Of a DNA stretch of 64,000 nucleotides, positions 10,917 to 22,062 are shown in pieces. How positions within the stretch are numbered: position 1 is the first letter of the stretch; each line of letters begins with the position of its first letter. A program made the position numbers and the translations under genes. Source of the DNA: Cryptomeria japonica (taxonomy: Eukaryota > Streptophyta > Pinopsida > Cupressales > Cupressaceae); the NCBI RefSeq assembly GCF_030272615.1, contig NC_081409.1, positions 880,549,220 to 880,613,219 on the forward strand. The letters run 5' to 3'. The notes under the pieces are model-generated. The model did no database searches. It was given only the letters and a program-made list of their open reading frames with translations, and had not been told where the DNA came from.

Positions 10917-13028
10917 ATGGTGTTGCCACATGAGGGATTGAATCTAGTAGTGCAACCAAATTTGCAGATAGGCAACATTCAAGAGGATATTGTTTCAGGA
11001 TTGAATCATCTAGTGTGGAACATAAGGAGAAGTGAAGCTGAGTATAACAGAGTGAGAATCATCTTGGAACAAGAAGAAGATAGGGCCGAAGAACATCGAA
11101 GAGTTGCAGCTAGAGAGCTTCACAATCAAAGGAACCTACAATAATCTCCGCAAGACTTCACGCTGGATCGTATTGGTTCTTTCTCGCCCGAGAAACATCA
11201 AAGATTATTGAGGTCAACACCAGGCATCAAGAATCTAAGTGAGCTTCAGTTTACTTCAAAAGGAAAGTGAGTCAAAAGAGAAGATACTCCCAAGGAATTT
11301 GATCTAAAATTAGAGGAGTCTCCTGAGTCATCACAAGTTCTTCAAGAACAAGTACAAGCAGCGATCCAATCAAGTATCCAGGCAATTTCTCAGACAAAAG
11401 GCCAGGCTAGTTCATCAAGCCCCTCGTCAAATTCTCAAGCCTCGAAGAGTACAATGGCTCACCATGCTTTGCCTCCTCCTCCTCCTCCTCATGTGCTTAA
11501 TGGTGCTACTTGGCTAATCAACAACCCATCACCATTGGAATTTGCAGTCTATCATGATATGCCAAAAAATCCAGAGCATTTCTGTTTCAAATTCAATGTC
11601 AGTGATTTCAATCGCACAGCAGAGGATCATATCAAGATGTTCGAAGATCTTCTTTGTAACAGACGAATCGAATATGGATATTTAGCATGTAGGCTTTTCC
11701 CCTACTCGTTGGGAGAAGAGGCATATTTCTGGTTTGTCCACTTGCCTACAGGGTCAATCAGGACTTGGGATGCAATGAAAGATGCATTTATTGCAAATTT
11801 TGGTATACCAACCACACCAGCTGAGTTATATAGACAATTTGTTGAAGTCCAAAGGAGAGAACATGAGCCCATCACTTCTTTCAACAATAGGTTTCACCGC
11901 GCATACACGATGTTACGACATCCTTATCTCATTGCGGACCCAAGGGAAATCTATTATGGGGCTTTGGATCATCTCACTGCTATGTTTGTAAGGACACATC
12001 CTACCCCAAATGACCTAAACGCAGCATATGCAAAGGCTATTGAAGTTAGTAAGCACATGGGATAGAATATCACTGGACCACTACTGCATATGGGACCTGT
12101 CGCAGCGCCAAATCAAATGCAGACAGTTGGAATGGCATTGGCTAACTAGACTCCAATCATGAATCCAATTCCACAAGCAACATATCCGAGCATGCAACCG
12201 ACAAACCAATTGGTCCTTCACCCTGGAGTTCCGATTTCACAAGCTCCACCTACACAACCTGTGTACTTGCAAAATGCCACAAGCTCATCAAGAACACAGG
12301 AAGAAAAGGATGAAATGAAAGAGTTGATTGAACAAGTCAAGAAACTGTCGACCGAAGTAACTCATCTAAGGAACCAGAATAATCAACTCCAAAGTATGCA
12401 GAGAGTCAACCATGGCCAACATACGAACAATCAAAATTTCCAAGGAAATAACAATCAAGGTTTCAGAAATAACTATCAAGGAAATAATAACCAAGGCTTC
12501 TAGAGGAGACCATGGAATATGGCTCCCAATAATGGAAATGTGGTGACGCCACTAGATAACCCACCAAATTCACAGAATCAAGAAAGTCCTTCTACCAGCA
12601 AAGTGTTTCTAGCAGAGGCGGCCTTGTCCAGTTGGTGTAGACTTCATAATACGAACCAACATTCTAAGTTACAGTGTCCTGAATTCAAGATCGCGGCTGA
12701 CATATTCCAACAAGAAATGCATAGCACTGATCCACCTGAAAATCTGCCCACGACAGGGTATGAAATGGTCCCAACCACGTAGTACGATCAAGCCATGATT
12801 GTTGAAAGTTGCAAGTATTCACAAGAAGAAGTTAATAAAGCACGAAATGGGAGATTTCCACTAGAATCTGCTAATGGGCCGATGGTACCTCCGGGTTCCC
12901 AGTTCCCACCTGCATCTGCAAATGGACCCATTGAAGACTCAGAGTATTATTTTCCACCTTTGAACAACAGTGTCCTAGTTGAAGGGATAAAGGAGGTATT
13001 TCACCAATCTTTGGGAGGTGTGAACTAG
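10917..13028 (+). pseudogene. gag: Gag region of element A
   Basis: This is the structural protein part. An N-terminal helical, charged segment (from 10917) is followed by a proline/glutamine-rich linker. The retrotransposon Gag core is at about 11560-12060, with the pattern FPYSLGEEAYFWFVHLP and WDAMKDAFIANF typical of plant Ty3 Gag. Next come an asparagine/glutamine-rich stretch (about 12400-12500, NNQGF-type repeats) and the knuckle CX2HX4HX4C at 12636-12678. Seven in-frame stops (11142, 11268, 12063, 12147, 12501, 12780, 13026) break it. Its end is set loosely by the last stop before the protease linker. Confidence 0.8.
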
Positions 13029-13103
13029 AGGGTTTATCATAGAAATCAGAGAAACCAAGAACCCCTAACTACATCGATCCCTCCAAACAATTTCTCTACT
13101 CCT

Positions 13104-14318
13104 TTGGATCCACAAGCCAGTAACAATCTAGAATATCCACAAAACACACAAGAATACAGACAAAGGAATGTTGCAACCCCCGTGGGCAATGAAATGAAAA
13201 GACTGGCCAAGTTGGTGTTAGAAGAACTCAAGAAAGTTAAAGTGAGTCTACCACTCTACGAGTTACTCAAAGTTTCAGAAATCAAAGATGCAGTGATCAA
13301 TAGTTTGAGTGAGTCTAGTACAGTAAGGTCAAATGTTCAGGACTCAGCCAACAAAGCACAAACTACCATCAATGTGACCCAAGAGGAAGTCGATGACAAA
13401 GGACAATCCGAACAAAACGAATGCATGGTCCAAACCATAACCTTCCCAGCCAAAAAAGAAGACATGTTGGAAGGAAAGGTGTTACTCAAAAGAGGCAAGG
13501 CTAAGAAAACTCAGCCTACTATCAAAGAAGGCCTCGCTACTAGCCAGATTCTTCCAGAAAAGGAAGTTGCCATAAAAAAGGATGTGGTCAAGAAAGGGAA
13601 ATCTTCAAACAAGACAGAACACTCAAAAGAAGAGGGTTCAGTAAAGGACGATCATCCGAAGGTCAATGAAGTGAAACATCAAGAACTCAGTGAGGATTCC
13701 TCAGGCCTCTCTCAAGGAAAAGATGAACCAGCCCCATTCCTGTTATCAGTTAGAATTTTTGGGAAATTATTACACAATTGCCTTTATGATTCAGGAGCTT
13801 CCAGTAATGTGATGCCCCTGGCTGTCTGTCAAAGACTAGGAATAACTCCTGCTCCTACCAAAAGAAAGGTCACCCAGCTAGACAAGATAGAAGTTCCAGT
13901 CATGGGCGAGTTGAACAACATCCACATGCAATTAGCCGCGGACTCGAGGGTTCAGAATTTCATAGACATATCAGTTGTGGATATTCCTGATTCATATGGG
14001 ATGCTCCTGAGTAGGGATTGGTCACAAAAATTGAATGGGTATGTGTCGACGGATTTCGCACACATGTGGCTACCATGGAGAGGAGTCCCGAATCAAATCA
14101 AGATCGATAGCACTCAAAGATTGAGACTTATAATAACCGAGTATGGGGAAGATAATGAAGTCCTGTTCTTAGAATCAGATCTAGGGACATACAAGCCTAA
14201 AGTAGGTGAGGTCCTGATGATACAGAACATACAAGATGAGGATGGTCAGCAAGAAGTGATAGAATCTACAGAAATTGTCGTTGAAAGTGATCAAGGATCC
14301 GACCAAGAAGATGATTGA
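13104..14318 (+). pseudogene. Aspartic protease region of element A
   Basis: In frame with Gag. A long lysine/glutamate-rich linker (13104-13730) precedes the retropepsin fold. The catalytic motif is DSGA at 13788-13799 in the context CLYDSGASSNVMPL, and the second half has the hydrophobic-G pattern near 13990-14010 (YGMLLSRDW). It would cleave the polyprotein. The segment ends at a TGA at 14316, and a further TGA follows at 14394 before the RNase H begins. Both may have been CGA. Confidence 0.8.
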
Positions 14319-14619
14319 ATGTTTGAAAATTTCAGAAGGTTCGTACATAGAAACATACAGCAAAGTGTGCAACTTGGTAACTCAGCATCCGTTTGAGATT
14401 TGCTTCTTCCAAATTGGTGTAGGATTCACTATGCCATCCATTCAGAACTATCTTGTGCTTTATGTCAGACTGCATTAGAACAAATATACAAAAGAGCCCC
14501 GCAGGCATTGACCATAGAAGAAATTCAAGATTCAGAAGATGAAAGTTCTGCGGAAGATGAAACTCTATCTGACACATCAACCGAAAGTCAGGAAGACCGA
14601 GAGACGGAAGATCAAGGAA

Positions 14620-15020
14620 ATGCAATATGGACATTAAGGTTCGATGGATCCAAGTCTAAACAAGGATCTGGAGCAGGCTACGAATTGATTAGCCCAACAG
14701 GAGAAACCTACCTTGCCGCTCACAGATTACAATTTCCTTGCACCAACAATGTAGTTGAATATGAATCCTTGATTCATGGGTTATTGTTAGCCATCAAAAA
14801 GAAGGCGAAAATACTGCAAGTATACGGAGACTCAGAAATAGCTATAAGGCAAATCAGGAAACAATATGTTTGCCATGACAAAAGATTGACTAGATACAGA
14901 AATCGAGTCTGGGATCTCATTGAGAGTTTTGAAGCTTTCAACATCAATTCTATATATAGACACCAAAATCAAGTGGCCAATTCCCTTGCGCAAGCCGCCA
15001 GTTCTTTGATACCATTAGCA
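14620..15020 (+). pseudogene. Plant-type RNase H of element A, upstream of RT
   Basis: The domain starts with LRFDGS (Asp codon 14643-14645), has VEYES (Glu codon 14763-14765) and GDSEI (Asp codon 14829-14831), and ends with QVANSLAQAAS. The family normally has AD at that last site; here the codon at 14979 is AAT (Asn), so the fourth acidic residue is missing. This is the extra (aRNH) domain typical of Tat elements, which degrades the RNA strand of RNA-DNA hybrids. Its place before RT is unusual in my knowledge, since in element C of this window it follows the Ty3 RNase H. Confidence 0.82.
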
Positions 15021-15399
15021 ATGGAAGGATTGAAGAAGTTCACAGTTGAGTTAATATCAGTCCCTTCAGTCCCAGATAACATCACCAATTTTCAAGTTTT
15101 CAAAGATGACAAACACATCCTAGATTTCTTAACCAACACGGACGTCTTCTTAGCCCAGATCATTGATGAGGAAGAAGTGGGAGAAGCAGAATTTGATGCC
15201 GAAGGAATTTTGAATTTAAAGACAAACACTATTCCAAAGGGAATGGTAGAATTAGAGAGAATTTTTGATCCTGACAAACTGAAAGAAAAGAAGAACCACA
15301 GCATGGAAGGAAACATGTGTGACACAATCAATTTAGGTGATGATATAAAAGCTAAAAATGTGTTCATTGGAAAGTCCTACACAGCAACCGAAAGAAATG

Positions 15400-16330
15400 G
15401 GATCCTGAAAAACATGAAAGATTTCCTAGATGTCATTGCATGGAGTTATGAAGATCTCAAGACTTATGACACTGCAATTATTACTCATACAATCCCTTTG
15501 AAGCCAGGAAGCAAGCCATTTAGGCAGAGACAAAGACCGGTTAATCCTTTATTGGAACCCTTGATATACCAAGAAGTTAAGAAGTTGCTCTCAACCAAGG
15601 TCATCTTCCCAGTAAGACATTCAACGTGGGTTGCCAACCTGGTACCTGTCAGAAAGAAAAATGGAGAGATTAGATTGTGTGTTGATTTCAGAAATCTCAA
15701 CCGAGCTTCAGAAAAGGACAATTATCCACTACCATCACTAGATGAAGTGTTGCAGATTGTCAACGGGTCTCAGATGATGTCTTTTCTAGATGGATATTCA
15801 GGATATAACCAAGTTTTGGTCGAGCCTGAAGATCGACTAAAGACTGCATTTACCACCAAGTGGGGAACATTTGCATATAAGAGAATGCCTTTCGGACTTA
15901 TCAATGCTGGGGCCACATTCCAGAGAGCCATGGATATCACTTTCAGGGACTTAATTGGGAAATGTATTGTTATATATATGGATGACATCACAGTTTTCTC
16001 CAGGCAAAGAGAAGATCATGTGGATGACTTAAGAAGAGTCTTCCAGAGATGCAGAAGATACGGTGTCTCTCTCAATCCGAAGAAATGTATATTTGGGGTA
16101 ACAAAAGGAAAACTTTTAGGACATGTCATTTCAGAAAGAGGAATCTCCATCGATCCTGAAAGAGTAAAAGCTATATCCACTATCAATTTGCTAGGTAGTA
16201 AGAAGGAACTCAAATCATTTTTCGGCAAGATCAATTTTGTCAGAAAATTCATTACCGGATTTGCTGAGATAGTCAGACCTTTGAATGAGATGTTGAAGAA
16301 GGACGCAAAGATTGAATGGTCACCACAAGC
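15400..16330 (+). pseudogene. Reverse transcriptase of element A
   Basis: An uninterrupted Ty3/gypsy RT domain. Recognisable blocks in order: STWVANLVPVRKKNGEIR, CVDFRNLNRA, FLDGYSGYNQV, MPFGLINAGATFQRAM, the active site YMDD at 15975-15986, and LNPKKCIFGV with LLGHVIS. All catalytic aspartates are present. It copies the genomic RNA into cDNA. Confidence 0.92.
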
Positions 16331-16790
16331 CAAAAGGGCATTCGAGGAGATAAAGATGGCAATCGCAGAAGCGCCAGTACTAATCAGTCCTGATTACCTC
16401 AAGCCTTTCTACCTATATTCCTTCGCTTCTGACTACACTTGTGCCGCTATTCTCACCTAGAGAAGTGAAGAAAGAGATGAAAATCAGATTGCATTCATGA
16501 GCACCCCGCTGAAAGATGCAGAACTCAGATATCCCAACATTGAGAAACAAGCATACGCACTGGTAAAGGTTGTTAAGAAATTCAGACATTACCTCCTAAG
16601 AGCCAAAATTTATGCAATAGTACTAGATGCAGCAGTCAAGACCCTCCTTATGCAAAATGAACTAGGAGAAAGAAGAGGCAAGTGGGTCGCCATTATCCAA
16701 GAATTTGATATTGAAATCCAGCCCATGAAACTTGTTCGAGGACAAGCTTTGGCACAAACATTGGCGATTGATGGACCAGGATTAGTCCAA
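16330..16790 (+). pseudogene. Ty3-type RNase H (connection) domain of element A, degenerate
   Basis: This domain follows RT directly. It keeps the fold pattern (LYSFASDYTCAAIL, then YPNIEKQAYALVKVVKKFRHYL), but the closing AD-A-LS motif reads GQALAQTLA, so the last catalytic Asp is absent. Loss of catalysis in this domain is common in Tat elements that gained a second RNase H. A TAG at 16458 interrupts it and was probably CAG. Confidence 0.72.
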
Positions 16791-16799
16791 CAAATTTAT

Positions 16800-18080
16800 G
16801 AATTAGAAAATGTCACCCCTGATGAATGGTACAAAGATATTGTGACATACCTGCTTAATCACAGATGTCCTGCTTGCATGACACCCACACAGAAAAGAGC
16901 ACTAAGAATAAAGTGTCAACATTACATGCTTCAAGGATCTGTTCTATATCGCAGAAATCATGGAGGAATATATCTGAGATGTGTTGGCAAAGATGAGGCC
17001 AAACAGATAATTGAACATTTCCATTCCAAGTTTGGGACCGGACATGGAGCCAACCTTGCTACAGCTCACCAGATCCTAAGGGCAGGGTACTACTGACCTA
17101 CACTTTTCAAAGATACATTTAATCATATCAGGACTTGCCACACATGCCAAGTCGTAGCCTTTAGAGAAAGAAATCCTGCTATGCCACTGAATCCAGTGAT
17201 TGAAGCAAGACCATTTGCCAAATGGGGAATGGATTTTATTGGTGTCATCAACCCCACATCCTCGGCACAACACAAGTATATCATCACAGCAACTGATTAT
17301 TGTACCAAATGGTCAGAGGCACAGGCACTCAAAGTTTGCACCACTGAAGTTGTAATCAAATTCCTGGAGGAAAATACTATCACAAGATTTGGATGTCCTT
17401 ATGCATTGGTTTGCGACAATGGCTCAGCATTCACATCATTGAAATTCTCGAATTGGGCTTTTGAATATGGAATAACCCTTAAGTTTTCATCAAATTATTA
17501 TCCTCAGGGTAATGGGTTAGCTGAGTCAACCAACAAGAATTTACTCAGTGTTATCAAGAAGTTGCTAGAAAGAAGTCCGAGAGAATGGCATACCCAATTG
17601 AGATTCGCTTTATGGGCAGACCGAATCAGGACCAAGAACGCATTAGGAATTTTGCCTTATTTTCTGGTTTATGGTCAAGATCCAGTTTTCCCCATGCAAC
17701 TCAGGATCCCAACTTTGAGATTTATTCAGGAGTACATGGAAGACACTGATGCTGTTCAAGCCCGATTAACACAGTTAATGAATCTGGAAGAAAAGAGAGA
17801 TCAAGCATTGGAAAACTTTGCAAAACACCAAGGAGTCGTAAAAAGATGGTTCGATCGGCAAGCTAGAGGCAAAGCATTCTGGATTTCAGATCTTGTCTTA
17901 TACTGGGACAAAGCCCATGAGAAAAGGGGAGAACATGACAAGTTTGATAAGCTTTGGAAAGGCCCTTATCAAATTTCAGAGATTTTGGGAGAAAATGCAT
18001 TTAGGTTGAAGACTTTAACTGGAGAGGACATCCCATTGCTTGTCAATGGGAGATATCTCAAACATTATTTCCAGTCCTAA
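16800..18080 (+). pseudogene. Integrase of element A
   Basis: The order is an HHCC zinc-binding module (about 16990-17150, ending TCHTCQ), the DDE core, and a C-terminal GPY-type module (KGPYQISEIL, near 17960). Core residues are Asp in GMDFIG, Asp in CDNGSAF and Glu in GLAESTNK, with standard D-D-35-E spacing. One TGA at 17094-17096 replaces the Trp codon of the conserved GYYWP motif. There is no chromodomain, in line with a non-chromovirus Tat element. The frame ends at TAA 18078. Confidence 0.88.
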
Positions 18081-18534
18081 GAAGCCTAAGGCCTTCCCTT
18101 GTACATAGTTAGTTTAGTTTGCTTTCGTTGTTTGTTGTTTGCTTTTCTTTTTCATTTTGGTTTGCCTTTTGCTTTGTTTTCGTTCTTAGTTTAGGTGTTT
18201 TGTCTTAGGTTAGTTGTTTTGTCCTGAGGGGTATCCATTTGAAATTGGGTGATTTTGTTATGTAACGCTCTGGCTTCCCGCTAGGTTGTTGGTTGCATTT
18301 GGACAATCATGAGGTCTTTTGGAATTACAAAGGGAGTTTCTTTTAATAAAGCTTTAATTCAGGACGTATTTGCAATGAAGCAAGATTAGCTTATTGAACT
18401 CATGTATTTTTGTCCTCCAGTTATTATATCTTTTCACACTTATAATCTCCGAGTCGTTATGGTTTCCAGGCGAAGCTGTGATTAGTGAAAAATCCAAAGT
18501 CTGACTTCAGTGCCACCGCAATCCTCAAACCCTA

Positions 18535-18552
18535 GTGAGCTTCACTGCTCAC
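18535..18552 (+). other. 6-bp stem hairpin in 3' UTR
   Basis: GTGAGC and GCTCAC pair perfectly around the loop TTCACT. It may be one member of a structured 3' region together with the two hairpins downstream. Confidence 0.45.
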
Positions 18553-18683
18553 GAGCCAAAAGAATTGACGGAACTAAAAAGCAGTATCAAAAGAAAAGGT
18601 GAGAAAATGAAAAGAAAAGATCAAAAGAAAGAAAATGAGCTGACAAAGAAATATCAAATTGGCTAAAGGGAATATACGAGTAA

Positions 18684-18720
18684 CTCCATCGGGGCTATAG
18701 ATGCCTGGCTGGCAATGGAG
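18684..18720 (+). other. 37-nt hairpin 1 with covarying partner
   Basis: The arms CTCCAT and ATGGAG close a 25-nt loop. The loop (CGGGGCTATAGATGCC...) is nearly the same as in hairpin 2. Three stem pairs differ from hairpin 2 by paired changes that keep base pairing. Confidence 0.62.
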
Positions 18721-18746
18721 CAATGTTCGTGAGCTTGCGGCGATAA

Positions 18747-18783
18747 CCTCGTCGGGACTATGGATGTCTGACTGGCAGCGAGG
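18747..18783 (+). other. 37-nt hairpin 2 with covarying partner
   Basis: The arms CCTCG(T) and (G)CGAGG close a loop of the same length as in hairpin 1. An inner GTC/GGC stem also matches hairpin 1 (GCC/GGC), allowing a G-U pair. Confidence 0.62.
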
Positions 18784-19476
18784 CTCTATCCAAGATGCTT
18801 TTGGAGTCCAAATAAACTACGTAGCTTATCACAGGGGAACCTGAAGATCATGATTGTCTTGTTGAGGGGAATTAACGCATTTGCACACACATGGGTAACT
18901 GTGGACTTGATACTTTGTCTCAATATGATGGTCTCTTCTTGTAAGTGTTTCTTAACTCCTGGTTTTGTTGAGGGAGGTTTCCTGAGTTTTCTTCTAGAAA
19001 GATTGATTCCCAAATGTTTTCCAACATTTCTCAGTGGTGTCGCCAGATGTTGTGACCATTTCACACATCGCCCCATTAAAATGGGGACCCCCTCTTTTTG
19101 CTCGTTTTGCCTGTTCTCCTCTCTGCCTTTTCAGGGGTTTTGGGTTAGTGAGTCAGTCGTCTAGACTAGGGTTAAGCCTTAGGGTTTCCATTATAATGTT
19201 TTCAAGCCAGTGTCCAGTCCAATTTTAAAGAATTTTGAGCCTCCTCCCATAGGATGCAATTTTGAAATAAGGTGAATCTTTCAGGGTCGGAATTTTGAAT
19301 GCTAGTCCAAATTTTGCGTAAGTGTTGATGATGGAATTTTGGAATTTTGTTCGATTGATTTTGACCAAATTTTGGAATTTTTGATAATTGATCCTAGGCC
19401 TTGGAAATAGCTTATTTTTGCCTTGTGAAGTGACTGAGGTCCTAAAGTCTTGATATTTTGGCCTATGGAAGGAAAA

Positions 19477-21219
19477 TCGCTCCTGTCCCTCAGTCAGGGA
19501 CCAGGGCGAAAATGATATTTTTATGCATCTTGGTTATTAATTTGTTTCATTTGTCTTGTGCAGGGTCACCAGGAGATGCAGATGAACATGAATTGAAGGT
19601 TTAGAAGATTTTTGAGACTCAAAATGGCAAATTTTTGAGGTTTGAGGTAAAATCGCACCTGTCCCTCAGCCAGGGACCAGGGCGAAATGACTTGCCTAGA
19701 CCATTTTGACCTCATTTTGATCAAGTTAAAGCATCAAGGATGTGATGGAAGGTGAAATCAACATGATGGAATGCCAGGATTTAGTCGTTTGCAATAAAAA
19801 GTTGAACATTTGCCCTCAAGGACAAAATCGCTCCTATCCCTCACTGAAGGACCAGAGCTTGAAATCCAAAATTGCCTTGTCCTTGAAAGATTTGGACGAT
19901 TTCATGATTTAAGAAGAACAAGGGAGGTACATTTTACTCATTGAATATAATTTGATTGCGCCTCAAAGGAGAAAATTGGCCCTAGAAGCAAAATCGCTCC
20001 TGTCCCTCTGCCAGGGACTAGGGCGAATTTCAATGATAGCTCTCGTCCCTCTCCAAGGGACTAGAGCGATTTCCTTATAAGACAAGTTTTTGGCGAAGTG
20101 AAATGAAGTTTTAAGTTTGAGGCAAGTAAAAAGGGGCATAACGAATCTATTGAAGACAATTTTGAAGATTACAAGACGCCAAATGAAGCCCATATTTGCC
20201 TAGGCGCTCTTGTCCCTCTCCTAGGGACCAGAGCGATTTCCTCCTAAGGTGAATTTTTTCGCAAGGTTAAAGTGGAGTGAAGGGGAATATAGCGGATCCA
20301 TTGAAGACAAATTTAAAGGTTGGAAAAGCATGAATGAACTTATAAGTGAAAGTTTGCTCCTGTCCCTCAGCCAGGGACCAGGGCGAAATCAAGGCTATCT
20401 AATATTCCCCTCCAAGTTTAAACCACTCCAGGCCAAGGTACAAGGGGGCAATGATGTTTGGAACGCTTCAAAGAAGAACAAAGTTGCAAGGACCACGAAA
20501 AATGATGAAATTACCCAAGTTCGCTCCTGTCCCTCTCCTAGGGACCAGAGCGAAATGTCCAAGAGTGTACAATTTTGACTTGCCACTCCCATTTCAAACG
20601 TTCACGCAGGAATAAAGGGCACTATTTTACACTGTGAAGACAATTGGAAGTCGATATAAGCAAGGATTAGCCCAATGAGCAAAAATTCGCTCCTGTCCTT
20701 CAATCAAGGACCAGGGCGATATTCATAAAATCTATCATTTCTTCCAAAAACCACGTCAAACCATGGGTACACAAGATCCGAAACGTCATTTGAAAGGTAA
20801 CGAACAAGGAGTTAAGGTTAAAAGATGACAAATTTGAGCTAGAATTCAAAGTTCGCTCCTGTCCTTCAGTCAAGGACTAGGGCGATATTCACTTGAATGA
20901 CAAGTTTGCTTTGCTAAGAAGGAGTTTGGCATGTGTGAAACAAACAAGGGGATCATTGCCTACCTCACGAATCGATTTGGCAACTTAAAGAGCCGAAGAC
21001 CAAGGAAGAAATGTAAAGTTCACTCCTATCCCTCACCAAGGGACCAGGACGATAATGATCTTAAGAGGCATTCATCTACAAAATTGAATAGATCAAGCTC
21101 AAGATTCCCAATGAAGATGCCAGTTTCAACGTAGAGGAAGTGGTTTTGAACGTAAAAGGCGAGAAATTCAAGAGCAAAATGCTAAATCGCTCTTGTCCCT
21201 CTCCCAGGGACCAGAGCGA
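19477..21219 (+). repeat. GC-rich hairpin array, right LTR copy
   Basis: Same 12 hairpins as 3863-5622. A short deletion of about 17 bp relative to the left LTR lies between hairpins 6 and 7. Several hairpins carry point changes in one arm only. Confidence 0.82.
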
Positions 21220-21558
21220 TGTGGTTTGTACCCCTTATGCCTCCCATGTTTTGGCGCCAATTAAAATTTCAAATTATATTAAATGCTAAAATTCGATAAA
21301 CCTTGAAATTTTTTAATTAAAATTGGCATTTAATGGGTGCGCACAAGGCATTTAATAATTAATTTTGCCTTTAAAAAATTGAAACTATTAAAGACGAAGG
21401 CATCAAATTAATTAATTATTAATTTAAATAAAAAAGGAAGAGCGCTTGGGTTATATTTTCATATTTTTACAAAGTCGGCCTCCTTTTTTAATTTAAAATT
21501 TGTTTTTATTTGGCTATTTTCAAAAGTCGGCCTAGAGGTAGTTAAGGAGGTAAGCGCT

Positions 21559-21565
21559 TATATAA
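21559..21565 (+). promoter_or_regulatory. TATA box of the LTR gene (right LTR)
   Basis: TATATAA, the counterpart of 5962-5968. In this copy the candidate intron donor downstream reads GC instead of GT (21799-21800). Confidence 0.48.
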
Positions 21566-22062
21566 GGGGGGTGTGATATTACTTTTCAAAACATCATTTT
21601 ATCATCCTTTCGCATGCAATTTATAGAAGACAAGGAGAAAGTGCGAAATCTCATCTAGGAAGAGTGCGAATTTGGTTAGAGGTGGAGCGAATTCTTTACC
21701 AAGGCGCTAGAGACCCCCAAAGGTGGTGGAGTTGACAAAGAAAGCATTTTGCTAGAGGAGGATCACGATTGAAGGCTACAAACTTTGATTTTGCCTAGGC
21801 GAATTTCCATATTTTGCATCTTTTGTTAAGTTAGCTCTCAAGTGAGGTATGGCGAAGTCTTCTTTTGTCTAATTTTGAATTTTAGTCGTCATAGTCTCAA
21901 TTTTGAACTTTGAAATTTTGGATTTCCTATAGCTCAATCGTATTTAGGAAATGATAACTCAAAGACTTATCATGAAGTTTCCTAAAATTAATCTTTAATC
22001 TAATCTATGTTTATACATTGCAAAATCTATTTCTTATTATGAAATGTTGTGTAGGTGTTACA

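Larger units (their letters stand above)
10917..18080 (+). pseudogene. Element A gag-pol polyprotein, single frame with 11 stops
   Basis: One frame runs from ATG 10917 to the natural TAA at 18078-18080, 2,387 codons, without any frameshift. In-frame stops are at 11142 (TAA), 11268 (TGA), 12063, 12147, 12501, 12780, 13026 (all TAG), 14316, 14394 (TGA), 16458 (TAG) and 17094 (TGA). Most can be derived from CAG, CAA, CGA or TGG by one C-to-T or G-to-A change. Domain order is Gag, knuckle, protease, plant-type RNase H, RT, Ty3-type RNase H, integrase with GPY-type tail. The protein would make the virus-like particle and copy and insert the element. It is not functional in its present form. Confidence 0.9.
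18081..19047 (+). other. 3' untranslated internal region of element A
   Basis: 967 bp with no gene. It starts T/G-rich, then has an A-rich tract (18555-18670) and several hairpins. The 20 bases before the right LTR are not purine-rich, so no classical polypurine tract is visible; the nearest purine-rich run is GAGGGAGG near 18970. Confidence 0.6.

Noticed and set aside
14319-14478. Short overlapping frame 14275-14478 between protease and RNase H
   Set aside because: The polyprotein frame explains the segment better and resumes after two stops.
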